Below the pieces are notes generated by a model. That model had not been told where the DNA came from and did not search any database. It saw only the letters and a program-made list of their open reading frames with translations. A DNA stretch of 64,000 bases from Fluviirhizobium alvei. Lineage in GTDB: Bacteria > Pseudomonadota > Alphaproteobacteria > Rhizobiales > Rhizobiaceae. The number at the start of each line of letters is the position of its first letter. Positions within the stretch are counted from its first letter, which is position 1. Positions 42,338-50,901 of this stretch are shown piece by piece. The stretch is from assembly GCF_030551875.1 (NCBI RefSeq), contig NZ_JAUOZU010000021.1, positions 1 through 64,000 of the forward strand. The letters run 5' to 3'. A program made the position numbers and the translations under genes.

Positions 42338-42703
42338 ATGAGCATGACGGCGACAAACACGGCTTCGGGATCGATCCATAGCGATTTCGGCATGCAGGGC
42401 CGCCAGTGGGAACGTTTCGCGATCAGCCGGGTTGGCCGGATCATATCCGTCGGTGCCAACCTCAGCGGCCTGTCCTACCGGACCTGCGAACTGATCGACA
42501 TTTCCCGCGGCGGTGCGGCCATGAAACTCGACAACACCATCGGGATGCCGGATCACTATTATCTGATGCTTCTCGGCACCGATCTCCGGATCGGCTGCGC
42601 GGAAGTCTACCGGCAGGAACGCAGGGTCGGGGTGCGGTTCATCAAGACGCTCGATCAGGAATTCCTCTCGATGATCGTGCGCGGAGACTTCTTCACCAAG
42701 TAA
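42338..42703 (+). CDS. PilZ domain protein
   Basis: A 121-residue protein with the PilZ signature CELIDISRGGAAMKLDN (D-x-S-x-x-G-A) and a following strand MPDHYYLMLLG. An arginine-rich segment RQWERFAISRVGRI takes the place of the RxxxR motif and could bind cyclic di-GMP. It is similar in layout to the preceding PilZ protein. GGAG lies 8 bases before the start. It is followed by an 11-bp inverted repeat. Confidence 0.8.
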   Translation: MSMTATNTASGSIHSDFGMQGRQWERFAISRVGRIISVGANLSGLSYRTCELIDISRGGAAMKLDNTIGMPDHYYLMLLGTDLRIGCAEVYRQERRVGVRFIKTLDQEFLSMIVRGDFFTK

Positions 42704-42712
42704 GAGTCGACT

Positions 42713-42748
42713 TCGATGACAGGCGCGTCCTATCGATCCTGTCATCGA
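42713..42748 (+). terminator. Hairpin after second PilZ gene
   Basis: TCGATGACAGG (42713-42723) and CCTGTCATCGA (42738-42748) form a perfect 11-bp stem. There is no T-tract, so termination would be weak or the hairpin may protect the message end. Confidence 0.45.
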
Positions 42749-42845
42749 GACTGCGGGCATGCCGGCCGGCAAGGGTTGCACCTCTTGCGTCCATGGGCAA
42801 AAGTCCTATCCTCCCGGCGCAAATCGTGACTCGCAAGGATTTCCC

Positions 42846-43958
42846 ATGTCCATTTTCCCCCGGCTGACCTCGATCGTGCGCGAACTTCCGGCCACCGTGC
42901 CGTTCGTCGGCCCCGAAGCGATCGAACGCAATCGCGGCCTGAAGGTGAAGGCGCGCATCGGCGCCAATGAAAACGGCTTTGGCCCCGCCCCTTCGGTGCT
43001 TGCGGCGATGGCGCAAGCCGCACCCGAAACCTGGAAATATGCCGATCCGGAAAACTTCGAACTGCGCGAAGCGCTGGCGAAACATCATGGACTGAGCCGC
43101 GACCAGATCAATATCGGGGCCGGCATCGACGGACTTCTGGGCGAAATCGTGCGGATGGTGATCGAGCCCGGCCTGCCGGTCGTTACCTCACTGGGCGCCT
43201 ATCCGACCTTCAACTATCATGTCGTCGGCTATGGCGGCCGTCTCGTGACCGTTCCCTATGCGAACGATCGCGAAGATCTGGGCGCTCTTCTCGACGCCGT
43301 TCGACGCGAAGATGCGCCGCTGGTCTATTTTGCCAATCCCGACAATCCGATGGGAAGCTGGAACGATGGCAAGGATGTGGTGGACTTTGCCCGCGCCCTG
43401 CCCAAGACGACTTTGCTCGTTCTCGACGAAGCCTATGGCGAGACGGCGCCGGATGGGGTGATCCCGCCCGCCGATGCGCTGATCGACCGACCGAACGTGA
43501 TCCGGACCCGGACCTTCTCGAAGGCCTACGGGCTTGCAGGCGCACGCATTGGCTATGTGATTGCCGCCGCCGAGACGGCTGCGATTTTCGATCGGGTGCG
43601 CAATCATTTCGGCATGAGCCGCGTCAGCGTCGCAGCCGCGCTCGCCGCACTTGCCGACCAGGACTATCTCGCCGAGGTCAAGGCGAAGATTGCCGCCGCG
43701 CGCGAAAGGATCGGTTCGATTGCGGTCGCCAACGGGTTTTCGCCGCTGCCATCGGCCACCAATTTCGTGGCAATCGACTGCGGCCGCGATGGTGCCTATG
43801 CGAAGGCGATCGTCGATGGGCTGATGGAAGAAGGGGTTTTCATTCGCATGCCGGGAGTTGCTCCACTCAACCGCTGCATCCGTGTGTCGGTCGGACCTCA
43901 GTCCGATATGGACCTTCTGGCCGAAGCCTTGCCGAAAGTCTTGAAAAAGCTCGGATAA
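42846..43958 (+). CDS. Histidinol-phosphate aminotransferase-like PLP enzyme
   Basis: A 370-residue fold type I aminotransferase. It has IGANENGFGPAPSVLAA (substrate/phosphate region), ADPENFELREALAKHHG, FANPDNPMGSW, LLVLDEAYGE (the Asp that pairs with the PLP ring) and the PLP lysine in TFSKAYGLAGARIGYV. It ends in an IRVSVG arginine. It is closest to HisC-type enzymes that act on histidinol phosphate or aromatic amino acids. It is not next to other his genes, so a paralogue with another substrate is quite likely. Confidence 0.85.
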   Translation: MSIFPRLTSIVRELPATVPFVGPEAIERNRGLKVKARIGANENGFGPAPSVLAAMAQAAPETWKYADPENFELREALAKHHGLSRDQINIGAGIDGLLGEIVRMVIEPGLPVVTSLGAYPTFNYHVVGYGGRLVTVPYANDREDLGALLDAVRREDAPLVYFANPDNPMGSWNDGKDVVDFARALPKTTLLVLDEAYGETAPDGVIPPADALIDRPNVIRTRTFSKAYGLAGARIGYVIAAAETAAIFDRVRNHFGMSRVSVAAALAALADQDYLAEVKAKIAAARERIGSIAVANGFSPLPSATNFVAIDCGRDGAYAKAIVDGLMEEGVFIRMPGVAPLNRCIRVSVGPQSDMDLLAEALPKVLKKLG

Positions 43959-43962
43959 ACAA

Positions 43963-43992
43963 ACCGCGCGAAACCCGATTGTGTCGCGCGGT
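43963..43992 (+). terminator. Hairpin after aminotransferase gene
   Basis: ACCGCGCGA and TCGCGCGGT form a 9-bp stem with a 12-nt loop, 5 bases after the stop codon. No clear T-tract follows. Confidence 0.4.
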
Positions 43993-44099
43993 CAAGAGAT
44001 AGCCTGCATTCGCAGTGCTTTGATCGCCCCTTGGCGGGCGGTTGAGCTTTTATTGATGCTCTGGTGATGCCATGCGTTTTTCATGTCCCAAAGGACCGA

Positions 44100-44363
44100 T
44101 CAATGCATGGTCATCCATTCGCGGGCTGCACGGAGTGCAGTGGCCAGTTCGCTCTTGCTCATGGACGGAACGAGATCGGCGCGCAGAGCGGCGGCCCGTT
44201 CGGAACCCTTGATGGCGGCAATGTTGAGCCACTTGTGGGCAGCCACCAGATCGATTTCGCAACCGCGACCGGTCGCATACATCAGACCCATTTCGCAAAG
44301 AACGTCAGCGCGAGCCTCGCCGCCCATTGCCGTTTCCTGTGTATTGATGTCAAAGCGTGCCAT
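44100..44363 (-). CDS. Small Sel1-repeat protein
   Basis: An 87-residue cytosolic protein containing one Sel1/TPR-like helix pair (ARADVLCEMGLMYATGRGCEIDLVAAHKWLNIAAIKGSERA), then an amphipathic tail (KSELATALRAAREWM). Such single-repeat proteins are conserved in rhizobia; their function is unknown. AAGGTAACA lies before the start. It is unrelated in position to the large Sel1 protein at 36086-39961. Confidence 0.85.
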   Translation of the reverse strand: MARFDINTQETAMGGEARADVLCEMGLMYATGRGCEIDLVAAHKWLNIAAIKGSERAAALRADLVPSMSKSELATALRAAREWMTMH

Positions 44364-44858
44364 TGTTGTTACCTTGCCTGTTGTTTCGTTGCCTGTTTTA
44401 CCTTGAGGGCCTTTTTCCGGTTCGGATCTTCTTCAATCGAGACCCTTTAACCTTCCGGCCTTGGCAGTTTTCCTGCTCGTCTTATGGCTTCACTATGGCT
44501 GAGGCTTTTCAATAGCGGCTTAAAATGCATGCTTAATCGGAAGAAAACGATGTAAAAACACTCTGTAAACTTGTCTTTTCGTTAAGTATCCAACTGCCTG
44601 CACTTCACGCATTTCCTTGAAATTTTTACGGAATTTTCAGCAACCCATTTCAACTCATTGCTAACCACAGCAACGATTGACCTTTTTTGGCCGCTCCTCA
44701 AATGTCCGCCAAAGTCGGGTTCAGGCATATTTACCTTTACGTGCGCGTCAGCTATATCCTCGGACGGGGACGAGGCTCGCCGCAAGGTCCGGATGCAAGC
44801 AATGGGGTTCTCCAGACCCGACGGCGAGCCGGTTCCAATTTTCACCGGGAGGATCGAC
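44364..44858. other. Intergenic region, no gene seen
   Basis: This 495-base stretch between divergent genes is fairly AT-rich in its middle and should contain promoters for the Sel1 gene (leftward) and the DUF2147 gene (rightward). Frames through it are non-coding in character. I see no RNA gene or repeat. Confidence 0.55.
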
Positions 44859-45194
44859 ATGCGCAAACTGATGCTTATGACAGCAATGCTTGCCTTCGCC
44901 GGGGCCGCACAGGCCGCCGAGCCAATCGAAGGCAACTGGAAGACGGCAAGCGGTGAGACCGCAGCCATTTCGAAATGTGGTGGCTCTTTCTGCGTGACGC
45001 TGAAGACCGGCAAGTTTGCCGGCAAGCGCATCGGCAAGATGTCCGGTTCGGGCGATGAATATTCCGGCGAGATCACCGATCCGGAAGATGACAAGACCTA
45101 TTCCGGCTATGGCACCGTTTCGGGCAATGCGCTGAAGATGAAGGGTTGCGTGATGAGCGTGTTCTGCAAGTCGCAGACCTGGAAGCGCATCTGA
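44859..45194 (+). CDS. DUF2147 family secreted protein
   Basis: A 111-residue protein with a signal peptide (MRKLMLMTAMLAFAGAAQA) and a DUF2147 domain: IEGNWKTASGETAAISKCGG, FCVTLKTGKFAGKRIG, EITDPEDDKTYSGYGTVSGN, MKGCVMSVFCKSQTWKR. It has the G-W, D-P-x-D-K-Y-S-G and closing C-x-TWKR features. It is a small periplasmic beta-barrel-like domain of unknown ligand. GGGAGG is 7-8 bases before the start; the longer frame is not a gene. Confidence 0.87.
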   Translation: MRKLMLMTAMLAFAGAAQAAEPIEGNWKTASGETAAISKCGGSFCVTLKTGKFAGKRIGKMSGSGDEYSGEITDPEDDKTYSGYGTVSGNALKMKGCVMSVFCKSQTWKRI

Positions 45195-45219
45195 TCACGT
45201 CTGATCTCTAATGATTTCA

Positions 45220-45255
45220 AGCCGGCCGCATCGTGAAGACGCGGCCGGCTTTTTT
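45220..45255. terminator. Rho-independent terminator between DUF2147 and YciI genes
   Basis: AGCCGGCCGC and GCGGCCGGCT form a 10-bp stem with a 16-nt loop, followed by TTTTTT on the plus strand. Confidence 0.8.
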
Positions 45256-45276
45256 GCGCTTGGATATCGCAGGGCG

Positions 45277-45570
45277 TCAGTCGCCCGCGAGCAGGAATTC
45301 CAGCCGTGGATCGACCTTGCCCGGCCGGAAGGCGATGATTTCGGTTTTCACCACGCCTTCGGCGACGAAGGGATCGGCTGCCAACCGCATCTCGATCTCC
45401 TGCCGGTTTGCCGCCTGAGCGAGAATGGCGCCGCCCTTGCGATCCTGAAGGCTGCCCGCCATCAGGAAGGCGCCATCGGCAAAGCCCTCGCGCAGCCATT
45501 GATTATGGCCATCCATCAGGTCCGCAGCACGCCCGGCTTCATCTGAAAACACCAATTGCACGAGAAACAT
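45277..45570 (-). CDS. YciI-like protein
   Basis: A 97-residue YciI/muconolactone-isomerase-fold protein: MFLVQLVFSDEAGRAADLMD, HNQWLREGFADGAFLMAGSL, and ADPFVAEGVVKTEIIAFRPG carry the conserved histidine (H22) and the DPF motif. A ferredoxin-like fold; some members have hydrolase or stress roles. It lies 51 bases downstream of a TetR gene on the same strand, so the two form an operon under the TetR operator. Confidence 0.85.
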   Translation of the reverse strand: MFLVQLVFSDEAGRAADLMDGHNQWLREGFADGAFLMAGSLQDRKGGAILAQAANRQEIEMRLAADPFVAEGVVKTEIIAFRPGKVDPRLEFLLAGD

Positions 45571-45621
45571 TTCAAACTCCAGGTTCGATTGGATTTAGAA
45601 TGGTGGCTTCGCGTTCAGCAG

Positions 45622-46197
45622 TCAGACTGCGGCCGCCAGGGTTTGGTCGAGCCAGTCGATGGCGGCCTCCACTTCGCGGCGCACGAAGGCTTCATCACGA
45701 TAGGCGAGCGCGAGTGAGGCCACTCCCTGGCTTCGCATGAGAATGTGCAGGGCCAGCCGATCAGCCGCCTCTCCACAGCCCGCCGCGACAAACTGGCGGG
45801 TAAGCCAATGACGGAAAAGATCGAAAATCTCTCTCGCCTGCGGCTGGAAAGGATGATCGAGCTTGGCGAGTTCGCTGCAGAGCGTGCCGACCGGGCAGCC
45901 GAACTGCATGATTTTCGCCTCGTTTGCGATCAGGATTTCAATGAACTGGCGGATACGCTCCCGCGGGGCTTCGGCATTCCTCTCCCATCCATCGAGCATG
46001 GCGGCGGTCCTTGCCAGCCTGAAAGCGATCACGGCGGCGAGAATGTCATCCTTGGTCTTGAAGTGATGGTAGAAATTGCCGCGCGAGATGCCGACCGCCC
46101 CGGCGATATCGGCAAAGGCGGTGCTGTCAAACCCCTGCTCGTAGAAAAGCCGATCGGCCACCTGAACTATCTCGTCACGGGTCTTCGGTCGCACCAT
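45622..46197 (-). CDS. TetR/AcrR family regulator
   Basis: A 191-residue repressor: MVRPKTRDEIVQVADRLFYEQG, DSTAFADIAGAVGISRGNFYHHFKTKDDIL (a typical TetR HTH). The C-terminal domain (FGCPVGTLCSELAKLDHPFQP) resembles the NemR/TetR_C_11-like group, including a cysteine in GCPVGTLC that may sense electrophiles. The start is the ATG at 46195-46197, since a 6-base-longer TTG form has no advantage. Two 16-bp palindromes lie 18-52 bases upstream. Confidence 0.9.
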   Translation of the reverse strand: MVRPKTRDEIVQVADRLFYEQGFDSTAFADIAGAVGISRGNFYHHFKTKDDILAAVIAFRLARTAAMLDGWERNAEAPRERIRQFIEILIANEAKIMQFGCPVGTLCSELAKLDHPFQPQAREIFDLFRHWLTRQFVAAGCGEAADRLALHILMRSQGVASLALAYRDEAFVRREVEAAIDWLDQTLAAAV

Positions 46198-46214
46198 CGC
46201 CAACTCCGACTAAT

Positions 46215-46249
46215 TAGGACATTTGCCCTAAACTAGGTCAATCGTCCTA
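46215..46249. promoter_or_regulatory. Tandem TetR operator-like palindromes
   Basis: TAGGACATTTGCCCTA (46215-46230) and TAGGTCAATCGTCCTA (46234-46249) fit a common pattern TAGGNC-N4-GNCCTA. Centres are 19 bp apart, close to two helical turns, just upstream of the TetR start. Confidence 0.7.
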
Positions 46250-46264
46250 TTTCTGTCAAGCGCG

Positions 46265-46293
46265 AAAAACCCGCCGTGATCGACACGGCGGGT
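46265..46293 (-). terminator. Rho-independent terminator after GST-like gene
   Basis: On the minus strand ACCCGCCGTG and CACGGCGGGT pair over 10 bp with a 5-nt loop followed by TTTT, about 30 bases beyond the stop codon. Confidence 0.8.
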
Positions 46294-46322
46294 CCGGAAC
46301 TCATATTGGTTTTGGGAATGGC

Positions 46323-47024
46323 CTAGCGGGCGCGCTGGCCGAACAGGATCTTCTGCGCTTCCTTGTCATCGGCAAGGCTGGCCTGGCGTTCGCGCTCGGC
46401 CTTACCGACATCGATGGCGCGCTGAACGGCGGGGCGCGCCTTCACCCGCTCGTACCAGCCCCTGAGGTTGGGGAAATCGTCGAGATCCTGGCCCTGGTTC
46501 TTATGGGGAATGACCCAGCCGATCGAGGCCATGTCGGCGATCGAATAGTCGCCGGCGAGATAGTCGCGGCCTTCGAGACGCCGGTTCATGACGCCATAGA
46601 GACGGTTGACCTCGTTGGTATAGCGATCGATGCCATACTGGATCTTTTCCGGTGCATAGTTGCGGAAGTGGTGCGCCTGCCCGGCCATCGGACCAAGGCC
46701 GCCGACCTGCCAGAACAGCCATTCCTCGACCTGAACGCGCGCGCGCTCATCGCTCGGATAGAACCTTCCGTACTTGCGACCGAGATATTGCAGGATGGCG
46801 CCGGATTCGAACACCGAGATCGGCTCGCCTCCCGGCCCATCCGGATCGATGATCGCCGGCATGCGGTTGTTTGGTGCGATCTTGAGAAAATCGGGCTCGA
46901 ACTGCTCGCCCTTGCCAATGTTGATATATTTCACCTCGTAGGGAACGTTGAGTTCCTCGAGCATGATGGTGATTTTCCAGCCATTCGGCGTTGGCCAGTA
47001 GTAGAGTTCGATCGGCGCGGTCAT
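46323..47024 (-). CDS. Glutathione S-transferase family protein (YfcG/YghU-like)
   Basis: A 233-residue thiol transferase: IELYYWPTPNGWKITIMLEELNVPYEV (N-terminal thioredoxin fold with active NGWK-type site), FLKIAPNNRMPAIIDPDGPG, ISVFESGAILQYLG, then the helical C-terminal domain (YLAGDYSIADMASIGWV). The NNRMPAI cis-proline and the T/N-x-N-G-x-K motif indicate the YfcG/disulfide-bond-oxidoreductase group. GGAGAGACCG precedes the ATG. Confidence 0.9.
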   Translation of the reverse strand: MTAPIELYYWPTPNGWKITIMLEELNVPYEVKYINIGKGEQFEPDFLKIAPNNRMPAIIDPDGPGGEPISVFESGAILQYLGRKYGRFYPSDERARVQVEEWLFWQVGGLGPMAGQAHHFRNYAPEKIQYGIDRYTNEVNRLYGVMNRRLEGRDYLAGDYSIADMASIGWVIPHKNQGQDLDDFPNLRGWYERVKARPAVQRAIDVGKAERERQASLADDKEAQKILFGQRAR

Positions 47025-47180
47025 CGGTCTCTCCAGAGCGTTTTTTGACAGTCGGAGTTTGAAGGTAGGAAGCCGTCCCGATCTTGGCAACCATTCTGAA
47101 CCGAAAATGAATGCGGATCTCAGGACCGGTTCAGACGGACTTCGCTAGACAGGCATCATCGCAAGTCACGGAACCCGATC

Positions 47181-47375
47181 ATGACCATTCTCGCTCGCCG
47201 CCTCACCATCATCAGCCTCTCTGCCCTGATCTTTGCGCTGGCGCTTCAGATGGTGGTCGCGAACAACAGCCGGATGCGGACCGCCCTCATCCACGGCAGC
47301 GCGAACTGCCATGCAACGCTTCTCAACGATTGCCTGTCCGGCTCGCCCTTCGGCGCCCGTTTCGTCACCAACTAA
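47181..47375 (+). CDS. Small membrane or secreted protein, unknown
   Basis: A 64-residue frame with an N-terminal hydrophobic stretch (LTIISLSALIFALALQMVVA, about 9-28) and a short basic, cysteine-containing tail (ANCHATLLNDCLSG). It could be a signal peptide or a single membrane anchor. The ATG has a weak CGGAA site. I do not recognise it; its place between two well-supported genes and its typical composition make it plausible. Confidence 0.45.
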   Translation: MTILARRLTIISLSALIFALALQMVVANNSRMRTALIHGSANCHATLLNDCLSGSPFGARFVTN

Positions 47376-47440
47376 AATTTTAGGACGCTTCGCTCCAGGT
47401 GGACCGATTGATTGTCATAAGCCGCCATCTATAATGGCTC

Positions 47441-48943
47441 ATGGCAAAGCGAATCTCTTCACACACACTCTACGACATCCTCTCCCCCGAACCCTTCGTT
47501 GCGCAGGAATTCACCGACCCTGACACGGCGGTAGACGCGCTGACCGCACTTTATGGCCGGAACACAGCCTTCCTTCGCAGCGCGTTCGACGATATCATTC
47601 GCGGATCGGCCCCCAAGGGCCGCTACAGGGCCTATTATCCCGAGATCCGGATATCGACCATGCGGTACGACAAGACGGATTCCCGGCTGCCCTATGGTTT
47701 CCTGTCCGAACCCGGCAGCTATTCGACCACGGTGACGAGACCCGATCTTTTCCGTCACTATCTGAAGACCCAGATCGGCCAGCTGCTGCAAAACCACAAC
47801 CTGCCGATCACGATCGCGGAATCGACGACGCCGATCCCGTTGCATTTCGCCTTCGGCGAGGGCGCGCATGTGGAAGCCAGCGCCACGAGTTCGTTCGACA
47901 TGCCGCTCCGGGATCTGTTCGACACGCCGGACCTGACGACAACCGACGATGAAATCGCCAATGGCGAATATGAACCGCCACCGGGCACCGCACGTCCGCT
48001 GGCGCCGTTCACCGCACAGCGGATCGACTATTCGCTCGCACGTCTCAGCCACTATACCGCGACGCAGGCCGAGCATTTCCAGAATTTCGTGCTGTTCACG
48101 AACTATCAGTTCTATATCGACGAATTCTGCTCCTGGGCACGCCAGCAGATGCAGGAAGGCGGCAACGGCTATACGGCTTTCGTGGAACCCGGCAATCTCG
48201 TGACGCCGGCCGGGTCGAACGAGCCCGTCGAAGGGGTGCCGCCGCCGCGCCTGCCGCAGATGCCGGCCTACCATCTCAAGCGCAAAGGCCATGCCGGCAT
48301 TACGATGATCAATATCGGCGTCGGCCCGTCGAACGCGAAAACCATCACCGACCATGTGGCGGTCCTGCGCCCGCATGCCTGGCTGATGCTCGGCCATTGC
48401 GCCGGCCTGCGCAACAGCCAGAATCTCGGCGACTATGTGCTCGCCCATGCCTATATGCGCGAAGACCATGTGCTCGATGACGATCTTCCGGTCTGGGTGC
48501 CCATTCCGGCGCTCGCCGAAATCCAGCAGGCGCTGCAGGATTCGGTGGCAGAAGTAACCGGCTATGACGGGTACGAGCTGAAGCGCATCATGCGGACCGG
48601 TACGGTGGCCACCATCGACAACCGCAACTGGGAACTGCGCGACCAGCGCGGGCCGGTGAAGCGGCTCAGCCAGGCGCGCGCCATCGCACTCGACATGGAA
48701 TCGGCGACAATTGCCGCCAACGGGTTCCGCTTCCGCGTCCCCTATGGCACGCTGCTCTGCGTTTCCGACAAGCCGCTGCATGGCGAACTGAAGCTTCCGG
48801 GCATGGCGTCGGCCTTCTACCGGACCCAGGTGAACCAGCATCTCAAGATCGGGATCCGGGCGCTCGAAAAACTGTCGGCGATGCCGGCGGGCCAGCTGCA
48901 TTCGCGCAAGCTGCGCAGCTTCTTCGAGACAGCCTTCCAATGA
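47441..48943 (+). CDS. amn: AMP nucleosidase
   Basis: Hydrolyses AMP to adenine and ribose 5-phosphate, thereby controlling adenylate pools. The 500-residue protein has the full Amn layout: an N-terminal regulatory domain (TAVDALTALYGRNTAFLRSAF, RAYYPEIRISTMRYDKTDSR) and a C-terminal PNP/UDP-phosphorylase-fold catalytic domain (MLGHCAGLRNSQNLGDYVLAHAY, MREDHVLDDDLPVWVPIPAL, ALDMESATIAANGFRFRVPYG). The closing ...DMES is the catalytic ribose-binding block. Its stop overlaps the next start by 4 bases. Confidence 0.93.
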   Translation: MAKRISSHTLYDILSPEPFVAQEFTDPDTAVDALTALYGRNTAFLRSAFDDIIRGSAPKGRYRAYYPEIRISTMRYDKTDSRLPYGFLSEPGSYSTTVTRPDLFRHYLKTQIGQLLQNHNLPITIAESTTPIPLHFAFGEGAHVEASATSSFDMPLRDLFDTPDLTTTDDEIANGEYEPPPGTARPLAPFTAQRIDYSLARLSHYTATQAEHFQNFVLFTNYQFYIDEFCSWARQQMQEGGNGYTAFVEPGNLVTPAGSNEPVEGVPPPRLPQMPAYHLKRKGHAGITMINIGVGPSNAKTITDHVAVLRPHAWLMLGHCAGLRNSQNLGDYVLAHAYMREDHVLDDDLPVWVPIPALAEIQQALQDSVAEVTGYDGYELKRIMRTGTVATIDNRNWELRDQRGPVKRLSQARAIALDMESATIAANGFRFRVPYGTLLCVSDKPLHGELKLPGMASAFYRTQVNQHLKIGIRALEKLSAMPAGQLHSRKLRSFFETAFQ

Positions 48944-49701
48944 GCGGAACGGGTGGCGAGGCGATCTACGTCGACCCGACCTTCGCCTCGTTCTATGATC
49001 TCGAGAATGGCGATGCGGCGGAAGGCGGGCGCCCCGATTTCGACTTCTGCCGGCAGATGGCGGCCAATGCCGCTTCCGTGCTCGATCTCGGTTGCGGCAC
49101 CGGCGAGCTCGCCGCCTCGATCGCAGCCGGTCGCCGCGTCGTCGGTGTCGATCCGGCTGCCGCGATGCTGGAGGTGGCGCGCGGACGGCCGAACGGCGGC
49201 CAAGTCACATGGGTGAACTGTGGCGCTGCCGAACTTGATCTCGGCGAGAGGTTCGACCTGATCGTCATGACCGGTCACGCCTTCCAGACCCTGTTGACCG
49301 ATCAGGACGTGCTCGACGTTCTTTCCGCCATCCGTCGCCATCTTGCGCCCGAGGGGCGTTTTATCTTCGACAGCCGCAACCCCGCCGTCGACGAATGGAA
49401 AGAGTGGACGCGCGAAAAATCCGAGCGAACGGTTCTGCACCCGCAATTCGGGGTCTGCGCGGCCTGGAACGATGTCGCCTACGACGCACAGACGGGTATC
49501 GTGACCTACGAAACCGCCTATCAGGCAGAGGGCCGCCCTGTGCTTTCCAGTTTCGCCCGCATTCGTTTCATCGACCGCGATCATCTTGATCGTTTGATTG
49601 CTGCTTCCGGCCTTGTCGTCGAGCGCTTGCTCGGCGATTGGCAGGGCACGCCCTACGAAGCCAGGAGCAAGGAAATCATTCCGGTCGGGCGGCTGCGCTG
49701 A
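48940..49701 (+). CDS. Class I SAM-dependent methyltransferase
   Basis: A 253-residue methyltransferase. The SAM site is SVLDLGCGTGELAASIAA with VVGVDPAAAMLEVARGR; FDLIVMTGHAFQTL follows and the C-terminal half is a beta-rich domain (DVAYDAQTGIVTYETAYQ). The start overlaps the amn stop (ATGA). The substrate is unknown. The 3' end overlaps the convergent lipid-kinase gene by 26 bases. Confidence 0.85.
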   Translation: MSGTGGEAIYVDPTFASFYDLENGDAAEGGRPDFDFCRQMAANAASVLDLGCGTGELAASIAAGRRVVGVDPAAAMLEVARGRPNGGQVTWVNCGAAELDLGERFDLIVMTGHAFQTLLTDQDVLDVLSAIRRHLAPEGRFIFDSRNPAVDEWKEWTREKSERTVLHPQFGVCAAWNDVAYDAQTGIVTYETAYQAEGRPVLSSFARIRFIDRDHLDRLIAASGLVVERLLGDWQGTPYEARSKEIIPVGRLR

Positions 49702-50662
49702 ACGAAGCCGCAGCCTGGCGGGCGCGTTCCAGCAGGACCTCACCCATCGGCGGCGGCGCGTAGCCAGCCGCAGGCACGAGAACCTTCAATTCTCCTGGAT
49801 GAAGCCGAAGCGACACATCGCGTCCCAGCGGCAGCAATTCGCCATCGAGCACGCAGTTGGCGCCATGGCGGTGGTTGGGGAAATGCAGGTCGACCGCCCT
49901 GCCCGTCATTTCGGTTATGCTGGCGTTCGTTTTCATACGCCCGCGCAGGATATCGACTGCAAGCCTGGCCGCCGTTGCCGGTCGCAGAGGATCGGTGACG
50001 TAAAAGCCGAGATGGCCGGTCGTCAGATCTTCCGAATACATCAACCCATTCTCGGCGAAGGGATTGTTGGAGACGGAGATCGCCGAAATCAGACGATGTT
50101 CTCGATGGCCATCGACATCGAACTCGACATCGAATTCGGGCGGGTTCAACACAACGCCGACCGATGCGCGGACATTGGCGGCGATCTTGCCGATACGGGA
50201 AGAATAGACCATCTGGTTGCGCAGGCGCACCATGCGCGCATGCATGCCGGCCGAAAACTGATGAACGAAAGCGCGGCCATCGGCGCTGCCGATATCGGCA
50301 TCGATGAAGCGGCCCTTTGCCAAAGCATCGAGCGCGGTCCAGATATCGAGGGGGACACCGAGCGAGCGGGCAAAGAGATTCATGGTGCCGGCCGGAATGA
50401 CGCCGAGCGGCATCTTCTGTTTCCAGGCAATGCTGGCTGCCGCCGAGATGGTCCCATCGCCGCCGCCGGCAAGAATGCCATCGAGATCATCGCGCAGCGC
50501 TGCGGCCTCAAGCGCATCGGCGATTTCCTCGCCCTTGGCCAGGACGATCTCGAGCTGATGGCCATTATCGGCGAAGATACGCTGCGCATGGTCCGAATAG
50601 GCTTGCATGTCCGTGGTGCGGAACGTGCCGCCATCGCGATTGAGAATTGCCCTGAATTTCAC
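49676..50662 (-). CDS. Diacylglycerol/sphingosine kinase-family lipid kinase
   Basis: A 328-residue YegS/DagK-like kinase. The catalytic block is GILAGGGDGTISAAA, followed by PLGVIPAGTMNLFARSLGVP and FVHQFSAGMHARMV, all in order. It phosphorylates a lipid such as diacylglycerol. The best start is the GTG at 50660-50662 (MKFRAILNRDGG) with CTGGAG 7 bases upstream; a TTG form 21 bases further up is less likely. It is convergent with the methyltransferase. Confidence 0.85.
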   Translation of the reverse strand: MKFRAILNRDGGTFRTTDMQAYSDHAQRIFADNGHQLEIVLAKGEEIADALEAAALRDDLDGILAGGGDGTISAAASIAWKQKMPLGVIPAGTMNLFARSLGVPLDIWTALDALAKGRFIDADIGSADGRAFVHQFSAGMHARMVRLRNQMVYSSRIGKIAANVRASVGVVLNPPEFDVEFDVDGHREHRLISAISVSNNPFAENGLMYSEDLTTGHLGFYVTDPLRPATAARLAVDILRGRMKTNASITEMTGRAVDLHFPNHRHGANCVLDGELLPLGRDVSLRLHPGELKVLVPAAGYAPPPMGEVLLERARQAAASFSAAARPE

Positions 50663-50901
50663 GTCGGTCTCCAGATCCAGCAATCGGATATAGGGACGGT
50701 TTGCGGCATTTCATCGTCCCGTGCGTTATTAATGTCCGAGCCGTGCGAAAGGTTCATTGCTGCCCGGAGAAAATAACATTGGTCAGGTTCGGCGCACGAA
50801 CACTAGTTTGGTCATCTGCCTCCCTATTGTCGCGACTCGCGTGTCGACACGCCTCCGATCCGAAAGCCATTCTTTTGAGCGATGTTACCTGCAACGATTG
50901 C

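Noticed and set aside
47459-48940. 493-codon minus-strand frame opposite amn
   Set aside because: Antisense to AMP nucleosidase, which has full-length family similarity and a coupled downstream gene.
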